A stretch of 64,000 nt of DNA from Burkholderiaceae bacterium (GCA_016710525.1 JADJVQ010000028.1:1-64000), one strand, 5' to 3'; counted from the stretch's first letter, positions 25,801 to 34,626 are shown. Notes: generated from the letters alone by a model not told the origin. Numbers and translations are program-made.

Positions 25801-28800
25801 CTGATCGTGCGATCGCCGATGCGCACCAGGTCCGAGGGCAGCGGCTCCTGCGCCGCAAGCTCGGGGGCCGAGTCCGGGGCAGTGGCGGTCGCCTCGTCGT
25901 GGGCGTCCGCCTGCACCAGTTCCATCGCGTCGGGCTCGCCGATCACGAAGTCGTCGTCGGCGTCGGCCCACTGCGCCTGGTCGGCACTCGGTTCGGCGAC
26001 GGCCGATTCGGCCAGCGTCGGGTCCACCAGCAGGGTGTCCGCATCTTCCGCGTGCAGCGGCAGATCGCCGAAATCGACACCGATGTCGGCATCGGCGAAT
26101 TCCACGGTGTCCTCGGTGTGCGCGACGGCATCGCCGAGCTCGAGCGGCATTTCATCGCCCGGCGCGGTCTCCGGAACGGGAAGTTCGCCGACCGTGCGGT
26201 TATCGTCCTGCCAGTCGATCGCGGACGCCTCGAGCGCAGGCCAGTCGCTGACGGCTTCGGCCAGATCGGCTTCCGATGGCGCCGGCTCGTCGATCAACGC
26301 GGGGGCGCTGGCCGCGGCCTGGATGACGGGCTCGTCGAAGACAGGCTCGTCGAGCATCGGCTCCTGGGCCACAGGCTGCAGGGCGGCGAATTCGCCGAGA
26401 GCAGCGGCTTCGACGACAGGCTCCTCGAGAGGCGGAATATCGAGCGCCGGGATCTCGAGCGCCGGGATCTCGAGCGCCGGGATCTCCAGCACCGGCTCTT
26501 CGAGCGATGCCGATTCAAGTTCCGGCTCCGCCACGACAGCGCTGTCGGCCACGGCCACATCCGGCACGCCGGATTCCAGCGCGGGCAGCGGCTCGCCACG
26601 ACGCAATGCGGCAGCGGCCTCGATGATCGCGGTGGGATCGATCCGGGGTCCTTTGCCGCTGCGCAGGCGCTCGACCCATTCCCCCATCTGGCCATGCGCG
26701 CGTTCGATCAGTCCATACAGGTCGGCGTCGCCGGCACGCTCCTCGCCCAGCCAGAGATTGAGCACCTGCTCCATCGCCCAGCCGGCCTCGCCGAACTCGT
26801 TGAGCCCGACCATCCGGCTCGAGCCCTTCAGCGTGTGGAAACCCCGGCGCATCGTGGTCAGGTGATCCTGATCGCGCGGACTGGCGGCCGACAGGCGGAC
26901 ATGCTCGGCAATCGCCTCGAGCACCTCATCGGCCTCGGCCAGGAAGATCTCGAGCAGTTCGCTGTCGATGGCGAGATCGTCGGCCGGCAGTTCCGCCGCC
27001 GGAAGTTCCGGCGCCGGCAGCGGCACGCCAGCACTCAGCAAAGCATCGCGCAGGGCCGACGCGTCCGGCGTCGGCGACTGCAACAGCGACATGGCCTGGC
27101 TGCAGGCAGATTTGCGCCCCGCATCGTCGACCAGAGCCGCGACATCGCGCATCCGCTGCAGGATGCCGGTCAGCGTCGCACCCGAGGCCGGATCGGCCTG
27201 CCAGGCCGCATAGGCCGGCACCGCTTCCTGGGCGAGCGCAGACAGCGACGCTTCCGCCGACAGCGGCGCAACCGGTTCGGGCACCGGCACCCCACCCTCG
27301 GCGGCGGACGGCTGCAACGGTGCGGAATCGCCCGCCATCGCCAGCGCACTGGTCAGCGCGACCAGTCCCGCTGAAACGGCCAAAGCGTCCGCTTCGGCGG
27401 ACGCGGCCTGGGCTTGTAGCGCGTCCGGCGACTTGGCCGCGACGGCATCGGCGCTCTCCGCCGATGCCCGATCGCGCGGGCTCAAGCCCAGGTGGGCTCG
27501 GAATTCACCCGCCTGCTCGTCGAATTCGTACTGCGTGCTGGCGCGTTCCGGGTGCTGCAGGGCTTCGACAAAGAAGCCGAGCGCGCCGACGCTCGCCGCG
27601 ACCTTTTCAAACTGTTCCGATTGACTCTCGCCCGCGTGGTCCGCGAATGCGGCCACCTGCGCCCCAACCGTCTCGGCGCCGCGCGCCGCCGCGTCGTGTC
27701 CGAGCAGTCGAAGCGCACCGCCCACCTGATGCATCGCCCGAACGCATTCGGGCAGATTGACCGCCTGCGAGGGATCGCGGAAATAACCGTCCAGGACCTT
27801 CTCGACCTGACGCAGACTGGACTGCGCCTCGGCGATGAAGGTCGACATCGTCAGCCGTTCCTGGGCCGCCTGGCTGAGCGCGCGCAGCCAGTCCGGCGGA
27901 TCGGCGTCGGGCGTCCGCCCGGCGAGCGCGCCGGACAAACGGGCCGCCATCTCGGCGCCATGATGATCATGCTGCGTATCGGGCCGTGCGCCCTGCGCGA
28001 GCGCCTGTTCGGCATAGAGGATCGCGGTGGCCAGCTCCAGCGCGACCGGCTCAGGCAGATAAGCACTGTCGGCATTCAGCGTGCGCCGGACATCGCCCAG
28101 CACCCGCCCGATCGCCTGCAGGCCCTGCGCCGGCAATTGTTCGACCGCATCGCGGAAGTCATCGACCCCTTTGGCGAATGCCGGCATATCGGAGGCGCTG
28201 CCCCGGGTGACCTTGTCGAACGCCGTGCGAGCCCTGGCCAGCGCTTCACGCGCCGAGCGCATCGCCCTTGCGTCGACGCGGCCAAAGCGCGGACGCTCGA
28301 AGTCGGGCGGGATCGCCCCGTCCAGCCGATAGGCCCGACGCACCTCGTCGATTGCCGCATCGCCGGGCGCGGCACCCGCCAGCGCAAAAAGCATGTCCTT
28401 GAGCAGCCGGTCCGAGACCGGGGCACGTTCTTCGAGGGTCTTGCGCAGTTGCAGATTGAAGCGCGCGAGCAATCGTTTGGCGGCGACGTCCAGCGGCAGC
28501 AGCGAGCGCCGCAGGGCATCGAAATAAACCTCGGTGACCCACCAGAAAGCCCGATTGGCGGCCCCGTGGGCAGACTCGCGCACCGCCCGCACCGAGCCGT
28601 GCATCAGTTGCGGCCCGGCCGGCGAACCCGGCTCGCGGATCGACTGCAGCAGGCCGCGTTCGAAGGCGCCGCGCGCACCGGCCAGCGCGGCCGCATCGGC
28701 GCGCATCATCGGCGTCGCAGCCGGGCTGGGCGTCACCGCGAGGTCGGGGAAGAACAGGTCCGCCGGATGCACGCGCTCGGCGCGCCGCGCTTCGAGCAGC

Positions 28801-29165
28801 GCGCGATAGTACGGATACAGGTGCAAGGGCTGCGCTTGCCCGCCCTGCATCAGGTCCTCCAGATATTCGACGATGGCCTGCGCGGCCTGCCCCAGGCGCG
28901 ACACGATGTCCACACCGAAAGCGACATCGCCGCGCTCGACCGCATCCAGCAGCGCCTCGGACTCCTGCGTCAGCAGCGACACGCCTTCGATGTCGACCAC
29001 CTGCAGCGCGCCGTGCGCCTGGTGCAGCTGGGAGCGCGCGGCCCGCAGCGCGGCCAGGTCGCCTTCTTCGGAGTGCAGATGCCGCTCGAGCAGTTGCTCG
29101 GCCTGATTGAGCGCCTGGCGGATTTCGCCCAGGCACCACGAGAGGGTTACGAGATCGGAAGCCAT
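22797..29165 (-). CDS. chpA: ChpA/PilL hybrid chemotaxis histidine kinase for type IV pili
   Basis: This 2,122-residue CheA-like kinase is the core of the twitching chemosensory system. Several Hpt-like modules occur: HQVGGALRLLGH at about 479, HTLKGSSRMVG at about 777, HSLAGSAAVVE at about 1165 and HTVKGGARMAG at about 1350. A kinase dimerisation segment follows at about 1515-1590, then the ATPase N box HLLRNAVAHGIES at about 1697, a CheW-like domain from about 1835 and a receiver at about 1990-2110 (MLLDIEMPRMDGFD). Long acidic linkers hold a 15-bp tandem repeat. In Pseudomonas, ChpA signals to PilG and PilH and raises cAMP. The gene is 22 bases after pilJ. Confidence 0.93.
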   Translation of the reverse strand: MASDLVTLSWCLGEIRQALNQAEQLLERHLHSEEGDLAALRAARSQLHQAHGALQVVDIEGVSLLTQESEALLDAVERGDVAFGVDIVSRLGQAAQAIVEYLEDLMQGGQAQPLHLYPYYRALLEARRAERVHPADLFFPDLAVTPSPAATPMMRADAAALAGARGAFERGLLQSIREPGSPAGPQLMHGSVRAVRESAHGAANRAFWWVTEVYFDALRRSLLPLDVAAKRLLARFNLQLRKTLEERAPVSDRLLKDMLFALAGAAPGDAAIDEVRRAYRLDGAIPPDFERPRFGRVDARAMRSAREALARARTAFDKVTRGSASDMPAFAKGVDDFRDAVEQLPAQGLQAIGRVLGDVRRTLNADSAYLPEPVALELATAILYAEQALAQGARPDTQHDHHGAEMAARLSGALAGRTPDADPPDWLRALSQAAQERLTMSTFIAEAQSSLRQVEKVLDGYFRDPSQAVNLPECVRAMHQVGGALRLLGHDAAARGAETVGAQVAAFADHAGESQSEQFEKVAASVGALGFFVEALQHPERASTQYEFDEQAGEFRAHLGLSPRDRASAESADAVAAKSPDALQAQAASAEADALAVSAGLVALTSALAMAGDSAPLQPSAAEGGVPVPEPVAPLSAEASLSALAQEAVPAYAAWQADPASGATLTGILQRMRDVAALVDDAGRKSACSQAMSLLQSPTPDASALRDALLSAGVPLPAPELPAAELPADDLAIDSELLEIFLAEADEVLEAIAEHVRLSAASPRDQDHLTTMRRGFHTLKGSSRMVGLNEFGEAGWAMEQVLNLWLGEERAGDADLYGLIERAHGQMGEWVERLRSGKGPRIDPTAIIEAAAALRRGEPLPALESGVPDVAVADSAVVAEPELESASLEEPVLEIPALEIPALEIPALDIPPLEEPVVEAAALGEFAALQPVAQEPMLDEPVFDEPVIQAAASAPALIDEPAPSEADLAEAVSDWPALEASAIDWQDDNRTVGELPVPETAPGDEMPLELGDAVAHTEDTVEFADADIGVDFGDLPLHAEDADTLLVDPTLAESAVAEPSADQAQWADADDDFVIGEPDAMELVQADAHDEATATAPDSAPELAAQEPLPSDLVRIGDRTISRPLYLIFLSEADELIQTLTADTAQWRETPVREASEAAMRAVHSLAGSAAVVELEPVHSLAETLDRAYAAQRLSAAVPDDEAFEILSRTVQRMHGMLHQFAGGAWPAADPEALAALAALVQRWAPPTRIADITGLPAASAFDAPVSADDYPEHRDDRDAEASLSSDAVAENSGPAMAEQPVDELDPELLAIFIEEADDDLPRIGENLRGWAANPGDARLPQTLMRLLHTVKGGARMAGAMRLGQKLHDTETRVETLAALPTTPVQLIEELVAEVDQAVALFEALKRPAAAVSVEPASPPCAAEPAAGEPAPTQAGAFASLPFDAPLVAGAAALAASGLAAASGSGDPIAPASARRAEGRQARSPTQPRRSAKPQDAAPAKAADLPVPASHPLVRVRADLLDKLVNEAGEVSIARSRLDNELTTLRQSLADLTENVGRLRSQLREIEIQADTQIQARIAKQKVHEGSFDPLEFDRYTRFQELTRMMAESVNDVATVQGNSMRSLDEASQDLHRQGQVLRDLQQNLMRVRMVQFGSISDRLYRVVRQSAKETDKRVHLDIRGASVEVDRGVLERMAGPIEHLLRNAVAHGIESAATRHAHGKSDTGEIQVEIRQEGREIVLSFNDDGSGLDLARIRLRAISQGLISEQSTPTDRELADLIFVPGFTTAASVTELSGRGVGMDVVRSEVASLGGRIETETQPGRGTRFTVHLPLTLAVAQVVLVAAGKSRFAVPSSSVEQVLQLKPQALASAYAERSVEWQGQNVPLFFLGSLVESPDVTPVAQHYSPVVIIRSGHQRIALHADEITRNQEVVVKNVGPQVARVRGVTGATVLGNGEIVLIVNPVALAQAAAGEVFDRAIPAPTITAVLPDALPPVVMVVDDSLTVRKVTQRLLTREGYQVLLAKDGVDALRQLQDVVPDAMLLDIEMPRMDGFDLTRNLRADERFAHMPIIMITSRTADKHRNHAMGLGVNVYLGKPYQEDELLAHLAHFTERRHRQAVGVTV
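26441..26485. repeat. 15-bp in-frame tandem repeat in chpA
   Basis: CGAGCGCCGGGATCT occurs three times exactly (26441-26455, 26456-26470, 26471-26485), followed by a degenerate copy. On the coding strand it encodes repeated five-residue ALEIP units inside an acidic inter-Hpt linker. Copy number could vary by slippage without a frame change. Confidence 0.9.
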
Positions 29166-29187
29166 TAGTGTGCGCCCTTTCGCTTCC

Positions 29188-31503
29188 TTAAGCGACCTTG
29201 AACCGCGCCACGGAGCTCTTGAGCTCTTGAGCGAGTTCGGACAACTGGCGGATCGAACCCGCGGTCTGCAGCGTGCCTTCGCTGGTCTGTTCGGTGACCA
29301 GCAGGATGCGCTGGATCGACTGGGCCACCGTGCCCGCCGACGCCGCCTGCCGCGACGTGGAGTTGGAGAAGTCTTCGATCAGCTCGGCCAGATGCGTCGA
29401 CACACTGCCGATCTCGCCCAGCGCGCGCCCTGCGTCGTCCGACAGCCGCGTGCCCTCGACCACACCCTGCGTGCTGCGCTCCATCGCCGCCACCGCGTCC
29501 TGTGTATCGGTCTGGATGGTCTTGATCAGCGCGGCGATCTGCTTGGTCGCTTCGGCGCTGCGCTCGGCCAGCCGCTGCACTTCCTCAGCCACCACCGTGA
29601 AACCGCGCCCGGCCTCGCCGGCCGATGCGGCCTGGATGGCCGCGTTCAGCGCCAGCACGTTGGTCTGCTCGGTGATGTCCGAGATCAGTTCGACGATCTC
29701 GCCGATCTCCTGGGACGACTCGCCCAGCCGCTTGATGCGCTTGGCGGTCTCCTGGATGTGGTCGCGGATGCCGTTCATGCCGGTGATCGCGTTCTGCACG
29801 GCCCGCGCCCCTTCCTCCGAGGCCGACAGCGAGTGCCGTGCCACGTTGGCCGATTCGGACGCCCGTGCCGACACTTCGTTGATCTGCTGGGCCATGCGCA
29901 GCACGGACTCGCCGGTTTCCCGAATCTCGCGGCTTTGCTGCTCGGATGCCGCCTGCAGGCTCGAAGCGATCATCTGCGCCTTGGACGACGCTTCGTTGAC
30001 CAGTTCGGCAGTGGCGTTGATTCGCGCCACCAGATTGCGCAGTTCCTCGACCGTGTAGTTGACGGAGTCCGCGATCGCGCCGGTGATGTCCTCGGACACG
30101 GTGGCCTGCACGGTGAGGTCGCCGTCGGCCACCTCCTGCAGTTCGTTCATCAGCCGCAAGATGGCCGACTGGTTCTGGTCGTTGGTGCGCTTGGCTTCCT
30201 GCTCGAGGCGCTCGGCCTCCTGGCGCTGGCCTTCGGCCTCCTCGGCACGCGCCCGGCTGTCGCCCAGGTAGGCCTGGACCATGCCCAGCGCCGACAGCAG
30301 CGCCACACCGGCAAAGAACAGCACGATCCACAGGTTCCAGTTGCGGGCGGCCTCTTCGGCCTGCAACTGGCGCCCGATCGTCTGCAGCAGGGACCGGGTC
30401 GTCTCGCTGTCGCGGTAGATGGTGGCCTCGGCGCGCTTGGCGTCCTGGATCTTGGGCTGGTCGCGCACGATCGTCGACAGCGGCTGCTCGAACTTGGCCG
30501 ACAGCCGCTTGATCGTCTGCAAGGCCCGCCGGCTTTCCGGGTCGAGCGTGGCGCCGATCCGCAGGCGTTCGTTACCGCTGGCCAGCGCATCGACGATGTC
30601 CCGGAAGAACACCGCGTCCGAGCCCAGCGAGGCCGCCACGTCGGCGTTGCCCGCATCGCCCACCAGCAGCTGGTTGACGTCCTTGGCCATCTTTTGCGTC
30701 AGCATGACCAGATCGCCGGCCGCCGAAACCTCACGCGCACTGGCATTGGACTGCAGCTTGTGCGCGGCCACCACTTGCGCCGCCTCGAGCAGTTCCTTGT
30801 TGGACTCGTTGACGGCCTTGCGCATGGCGCCCAGCGAGCGCAACAGCTTTTCGTGCTCGATCATCTTGCCGGCAGCGGCGTCGGACTCTTTCCACATCTG
30901 CTGCAGCTTCTGCACCTCGGGCAGGACCGTGGCCGGCGAAGCGGCGCTTCGGCCCGACTCGGGGCTGGGCTCGCCGTTGAGCATCTGGATCGACTGCGTC
31001 ATCGCGTCACGGCTTTCACGCAGCTGGCGAAACGAGTCATCGCTGCCCACGCTCGCACCGGGCGCGGCCTTGGCCATGCGCTGCGAATGGGTCAGCGCAT
31101 CGCCCACGATCTGCGCGAGCAGGCCGTTGTTGGTCGCCTGGCGCGAATCGAGCCACAAGAACATGAAAGCCAGCAGCAGCGACACCGCCAGCGTGGGCAG
31201 CAGGATCTGCAGCTGCTTGCGAAACGGCATGTCGCCGATCCAGGGCAGGCGGGTCGCGAAGCTGCCCGAATTGCCGGCACGGGTGCGCAGCCGGGCACCC
31301 GACACGCCGGCCGCGGCCGGGCCGATGGCCTCGTTGTAATTCGAGACGCCGCCCATGGCCGGCGCCATCAGCGTGACGTCGGCGATGGTGTTGGGCGCCA
31401 GCGCGTCGATCGCCCCGCCCAGATCGTCATCGACGATGGCGGTGTCCGGGTCGGACCGCGCACGGCCGCCAGGGCCGAACGAAAGGAAGCTAGCCAGCTT
31501 CAT
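29188..31503 (-). CDS. pilJ: PilJ methyl-accepting chemotaxis protein for type IV pili
   Basis: ATG 31503 gives 771 residues, with GAGGAT about eight bases upstream. A basic N-terminal stretch of about 95 residues precedes membrane helix 1 (about 100-118). The long periplasmic region is PilJ-like and ends at helix 2 near residue 400. A HAMP-type segment leads to the cytoplasmic hairpin ITEQTNVLALNAAIQAASAGEAGRGF. PilJ is the receptor that senses the pilus or surface contact and controls ChpA. It is 49 bases after pilI. Confidence 0.92.
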   Translation of the reverse strand: MKLASFLSFGPGGRARSDPDTAIVDDDLGGAIDALAPNTIADVTLMAPAMGGVSNYNEAIGPAAAGVSGARLRTRAGNSGSFATRLPWIGDMPFRKQLQILLPTLAVSLLLAFMFLWLDSRQATNNGLLAQIVGDALTHSQRMAKAAPGASVGSDDSFRQLRESRDAMTQSIQMLNGEPSPESGRSAASPATVLPEVQKLQQMWKESDAAAGKMIEHEKLLRSLGAMRKAVNESNKELLEAAQVVAAHKLQSNASAREVSAAGDLVMLTQKMAKDVNQLLVGDAGNADVAASLGSDAVFFRDIVDALASGNERLRIGATLDPESRRALQTIKRLSAKFEQPLSTIVRDQPKIQDAKRAEATIYRDSETTRSLLQTIGRQLQAEEAARNWNLWIVLFFAGVALLSALGMVQAYLGDSRARAEEAEGQRQEAERLEQEAKRTNDQNQSAILRLMNELQEVADGDLTVQATVSEDITGAIADSVNYTVEELRNLVARINATAELVNEASSKAQMIASSLQAASEQQSREIRETGESVLRMAQQINEVSARASESANVARHSLSASEEGARAVQNAITGMNGIRDHIQETAKRIKRLGESSQEIGEIVELISDITEQTNVLALNAAIQAASAGEAGRGFTVVAEEVQRLAERSAEATKQIAALIKTIQTDTQDAVAAMERSTQGVVEGTRLSDDAGRALGEIGSVSTHLAELIEDFSNSTSRQAASAGTVAQSIQRILLVTEQTSEGTLQTAGSIRQLSELAQELKSSVARFKVA

Positions 31504-31552
31504 GGGGAAATCCTCACCAAATGCGTGGCGGCGAGCAGCAGCGACCAAGCGC

Positions 31553-32074
31553 TCACTGCCGCCCCACCGAAAGAAACTGCTCGTCGCCCGCCAGCCGTGA
31601 CAGGCTGAGCTCGAACCAGTCGCGCCCGTCGCCATCGACCAGGCAGCGGCCGGCCCAGGGGGCCCAGTGCGCCCGCGAGGGATCGGGACGCCAGGCGGTC
31701 GAGTCATGCAGGCCGAGCATGCGGGTCACCACCAGGGCCGCGTTCAGGTTCAGGTTGCCCGCCAGCGCCAGCAGGCGGGACTCCTTGGACACCGGCGTGA
31801 ACACATCGCCCGAGAACCGCATCAGGTCGGACACGCCGAACAGCGTTCCGCGCAAGTTCACCAGACCCTTGAACCAGTCGCGGGTCAGGGGCACCGGGGT
31901 CATCTGAGTCGGGATGGGCACGATTTCGCCGGCCTCGGCCAGATCGACCAGCCAGCGCTGATCGCCGATGGCCAGCCCGAGGCGCGCCGCGCGCGAAGTG
32001 CCGCTGGCATTGCGCAGGCGCTCTGAAAGCCGCTCCTGGAATTCGCGCAGGTGGGTCTTGGTTTCGCCTTGCAT
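31553..32074 (-). CDS. pilI: PilI CheW-like adaptor
   Basis: The 173-residue protein has a CheW fold: RLGLAIGDQRWLVDLAEAGEIVPIP, then WFKGLVNLRGTLFGVSDLMRF. It links the receptor PilJ to the kinase ChpA at the inner membrane. It starts ten bases after pilH ends and lies in the conserved order pilG-pilH-pilI-pilJ-chpA. Confidence 0.92.
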   Translation of the reverse strand: MQGETKTHLREFQERLSERLRNASGTSRAARLGLAIGDQRWLVDLAEAGEIVPIPTQMTPVPLTRDWFKGLVNLRGTLFGVSDLMRFSGDVFTPVSKESRLLALAGNLNLNAALVVTRMLGLHDSTAWRPDPSRAHWAPWAGRCLVDGDGRDWFELSLSRLAGDEQFLSVGRQ

Positions 32075-32084
32075 CGCGCAGCCC

Positions 32085-32450
32085 CTAGGCCATCAGGTCG
32101 GCAATTTTGGAGAGCAGCTCATCGGGCCGGATCGGCTTGATGAGGTAATCGCGTGCGCCCTGGCGCAGACCCCAGATCCGATCGGTCTCATTGGACTTGC
32201 TGGTGCAGATCACCACGGGAATGCCCATGGTGTCGGGATCGCGCGCCAGCGCGCGGGTGACCTGAAAACCGCTGGCCCCCGGCATGACGACGTCCATCAG
32301 CACCAGGTCGGGTCGCTCGGCCTTGGTCTTTTCATACGCTTCGTTGCCGTTCTCGGCGGTGATCACGGTATAGCCGCGTTTGGCGAGCAAGTCCGCCAGG
32401 AAGAATCGCTCGGTTGGCGAGTCATCCACGACAAGGATCTTCTGGGACAT
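32085..32450 (-). CDS. pilH: PilH response regulator
   Basis: This single receiver domain of 121 residues has acidic pocket VVDDS (8-11), phospho-acceptor Asp53 in LVLMDVVMPG, and Lys105 in YLIKPI. It has no output domain, like CheY. In Pseudomonas, PilH tunes pilus retraction and acts as a phosphate sink for ChpA. It is 36 bases after pilG. Confidence 0.93.
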   Translation of the reverse strand: MSQKILVVDDSPTERFFLADLLAKRGYTVITAENGNEAYEKTKAERPDLVLMDVVMPGASGFQVTRALARDPDTMGIPVVICTSKSNETDRIWGLRQGARDYLIKPIRPDELLSKIADLMA

Positions 32451-32486
32451 CGATTGACCCTCGATTCGCGTGCTGGCGCGGGCGCG

Positions 32487-32918
32487 TCAGGGATTGACCA
32501 GCGACAGGCCGGCGGCAGTGGTCGGGGCGGCACGGCGGGCGTGCTGCACGACCGCCTTGAGCAGGCTGTCCTTGGTGAATGGCTTGGTCAGGTATTGCTC
32601 CGAGCCGACCATGCGGCCGCGAGCCCGATCGAACAGGCCGTCTTTGGAGGACAGCATGATCACCGGGATCTCGTGGAAGCGAGGGCTCTTCTTGATGAGC
32701 GCACACGTCTGGTACCCGTCCAGGCGCGGCATCAGGATGTCGCAGAAGATCAGGTCAGGATCGTTGTCGGCGATCTTCGCGAGGGCATCGAAGCCGTCCT
32801 CGGCCAGCAGCACCCGGCACCCCGCCTGGCCGAGGAAGATCTCGGCGCTGCGGCGAATGGTGTTGCTGTCATCGATCACCATCACCTTCAGGCCGGAAAG
32901 GTCGGCTGGCTGGCTCAT
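32487..32918 (-). CDS. pilG: PilG response regulator
   Basis: This receiver-only protein of 143 residues has VMVIDDS, phospho-acceptor Asp60 in LIFCDILMPRLDG and Lys112 in YLTKPF. In Pseudomonas, PilG promotes pilus extension and activates the adenylate cyclase CyaB. The short C-terminal tail (ARRAAPTTAAGLSLVNP) is longer than in PilH. It follows rubredoxin by 60 bases. Confidence 0.93.
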   Translation of the reverse strand: MSQPADLSGLKVMVIDDSNTIRRSAEIFLGQAGCRVLLAEDGFDALAKIADNDPDLIFCDILMPRLDGYQTCALIKKSPRFHEIPVIMLSSKDGLFDRARGRMVGSEQYLTKPFTKDSLLKAVVQHARRAAPTTAAGLSLVNP

Positions 32919-32978
32919 ATCGGCTCCAATGCCCGGTTTATGGGTTTGAAAACTCTTTTAGTTTTAACCACTTACAAG

Positions 32979-33155
32979 CTAAATTTCAACCATTTCGAAA
33001 TCTTCCTTGCGGGCCCCGCATTCGGGACAGGTCCAGTTCATCGGAATGTCCTCCCAACGGGTGCCGGGCGCGATGCCGTCATCGGGCAGGCCGAGCTTCT
33101 CGTCGTAGATCCATCCGCAGATAAGGCACATCCAGGTGCGATTGTTCTCGCTCAT
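32979..33155 (-). CDS. rubA: Rubredoxin
   Basis: This is a 58-residue protein from ATG 33155 to TAG 32979. WMCLICGWIYDEKLGLPDDG gives the first Cys-x-x-Cys pair, and WTCPECGARKEDFE gives the second. Four Cys bind one iron for electron transfer. GIAPGTRWEDIP is the conserved linker. Its position at the head of pilGHIJ-chpA is a common arrangement in betaproteobacteria and pseudomonads, though its link to twitching is not known. Confidence 0.93.
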   Translation of the reverse strand: MSENNRTWMCLICGWIYDEKLGLPDDGIAPGTRWEDIPMNWTCPECGARKEDFEMVEI

Positions 33156-33302
33156 GTCGTTTGGCTGGGTTGATTGGTTTAGTTGTAGGAATTTCCAGCC
33201 TGATGGTAACCCGCGTGCACAGTCGCTCCCGAGTGCCCCCGACCGGTGGCACGACGTCCGGGATGAGCGACCGGCCGACGGATTCGAACGCCCTGATTCG
33301 CA

Positions 33303-34109
33303 TCAACGCGGCCACGGCGCGAGATGGGCGATCCGCAGGATCTCGCCGGTGGCCGCATCGACGAACACAGTCAGGTCGCGCTTGACGCCGCGCAGGGGGT
33401 AGTAGCGCAGCGACTGGGGTGCGCGCGCCAGTTCGCTCAGCGTCTGGTCGACCCGCGCCGGATCGTTGTAATCGCGCAGCTTGTCCACCGGCATCGACTT
33501 GGACAGCCCCTTGGTGCGCACGACTTCGTATTCGCTGTAGTGCTGCGGCAGGTGTTTCAGATCGATGCCCTGTGTCGCCGCCGCCATCAGCAGCGTGCTG
33601 CGCTCGCCGGCATCGGCCGGCAATTCGGCCGCTACCAGGCGGGGCCCGGTGACGCTGAGTTCGCGATACACCGGCCTGGCCTTGGCCAGCTGCTCCGGCT
33701 CGATGTCGGCTTCACTGACCAGTTCGAACCGGTCGACCGCGAACACCATGAACACAGGCCTGGCGATGAACACCGTGTGCACGCCATAGCCCAGTGCGCT
33801 GAGCTGCAGCATCGCGATCACGGCCAGGTCGAACTTCAGCCCTTTCTTGCCCGGGCGGAACGCCACGAAAGTCAGCGCCGGGCCGAGCACCACGTCGCAG
33901 GCGCTGACGAGCAGCAGCAGCTCCGGCGCACCGGCGGCCAGGAAGACCGGCCAGGGGTACCACAGCGCGATCATCGCGGCGAACACGCCTGCGGTGACCA
34001 GCACGCTGATCGACAGGTGAATGCCGGCGGCGCGGGTGCGCACGGCCATCGACGTTGCGGACGCCTTGGCAGGGCGACCGTGGCTGCTCAGCGGAATCGA
34101 GTCTTCCAT
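33303..34109 (-). CDS. tfpZ: TfpX/TfpZ-family type IV pilin accessory protein
   Basis: The 268-residue protein has an N-terminal cytoplasmic segment and about four hydrophobic helices in the first 125 residues (HLSISVLVTAGVFAAMIALWYPW, then LLLLVSACDVVLGPALTFVAF). A periplasmic-type domain of about 140 residues follows. The pattern matches the TfpX/TfpZ accessory proteins encoded beside pilin genes in Pseudomonas and Acinetobacter, which help assembly of their own pilin. It lies 67 bases downstream of the divergent pilin and probably shares its transcript. Confidence 0.8.
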   Translation of the reverse strand: MEDSIPLSSHGRPAKASATSMAVRTRAAGIHLSISVLVTAGVFAAMIALWYPWPVFLAAGAPELLLLVSACDVVLGPALTFVAFRPGKKGLKFDLAVIAMLQLSALGYGVHTVFIARPVFMVFAVDRFELVSEADIEPEQLAKARPVYRELSVTGPRLVAAELPADAGERSTLLMAAATQGIDLKHLPQHYSEYEVVRTKGLSKSMPVDKLRDYNDPARVDQTLSELARAPQSLRYYPLRGVKRDLTVFVDAATGEILRIAHLAPWPR

Positions 34110-34176
34110 GATCGAGAGTCAATGAAGGGGTGGATGCGCAAGGACCCGGTGGCGAACAGCCCGGCAATGGCCGCGC

Positions 34177-34626
34177 TCAGCGGCACTCGCTGGGACGGTA
34201 TTTCGAGGCAAGCGTGGTGGTCGCGGTGTTGCACAGCCAGACGACCTGTGCGCTGGGCGGCGTACCGGCAGCCAGCGGTGCACCACCCGAGCGCGGCACC
34301 ATGGCCAGCACCTTGCCGGCTTCGACATTCGCGCCGAACGAGACGCTGATGGTCCCGTTCGCAGGGTCCACCGCAATGCCCTGGACGTTGGTGGTGGGCG
34401 CCCCCGGCGGCGTGAAGCCGACACTGAGATCGGGCATGCCGTGCGCCGCGTTCTCCGCGACGATGTCCTTTGCGCCGGACACGAACGAGAGCCCCTCGGT
34501 CACCCGAGCCCTGACGGTGTAGTCCTGGTACGCAGGAATGGCAACTGCCGCCAGGATGCCGACGATGGCGACAACGATCATGAGTTCGATGAGGGTGAAG
34601 CCTGATTGCGGTTTGGCGATCAACAT
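34177..34626 (-). CDS. Type IV pilin, divergent member of the array
   Basis: ATG 34626 gives 149 residues. The leader MLIAKPQSG is cleaved by PilD before FTLIELMIVVAIVGILA, with the conserved Glu5. The C-terminal disulfide loop lies between Cys in VVWLCNTA and Cys in YRPSECR. The helix is almost identical to those of the other three pilins, but the globular part differs widely (for example GFTPPGAPTTNVQGIA). It is followed by tfpZ, which probably serves this pilin. A sigma-54-type element lies 57 bases upstream. Confidence 0.92.
   Translation of the reverse strand: MLIAKPQSGFTLIELMIVVAIVGILAAVAIPAYQDYTVRARVTEGLSFVSGAKDIVAENAAHGMPDLSVGFTPPGAPTTNVQGIAVDPANGTISVSFGANVEAGKVLAMVPRSGGAPLAAGTPPSAQVVWLCNTATTTLASKYRPSECR

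Noticed and set aside
23406..27374. 1,322-codon plus-strand open frame inside chpA
   Set aside because: It is antisense to chpA and is a high-GC shadow frame.
33270..33310. tRNA-like GGATTCGAAC on the minus side
   Set aside because: No acceptor, D or anticodon stems could be folded around it, and it abuts the tfpZ stop.
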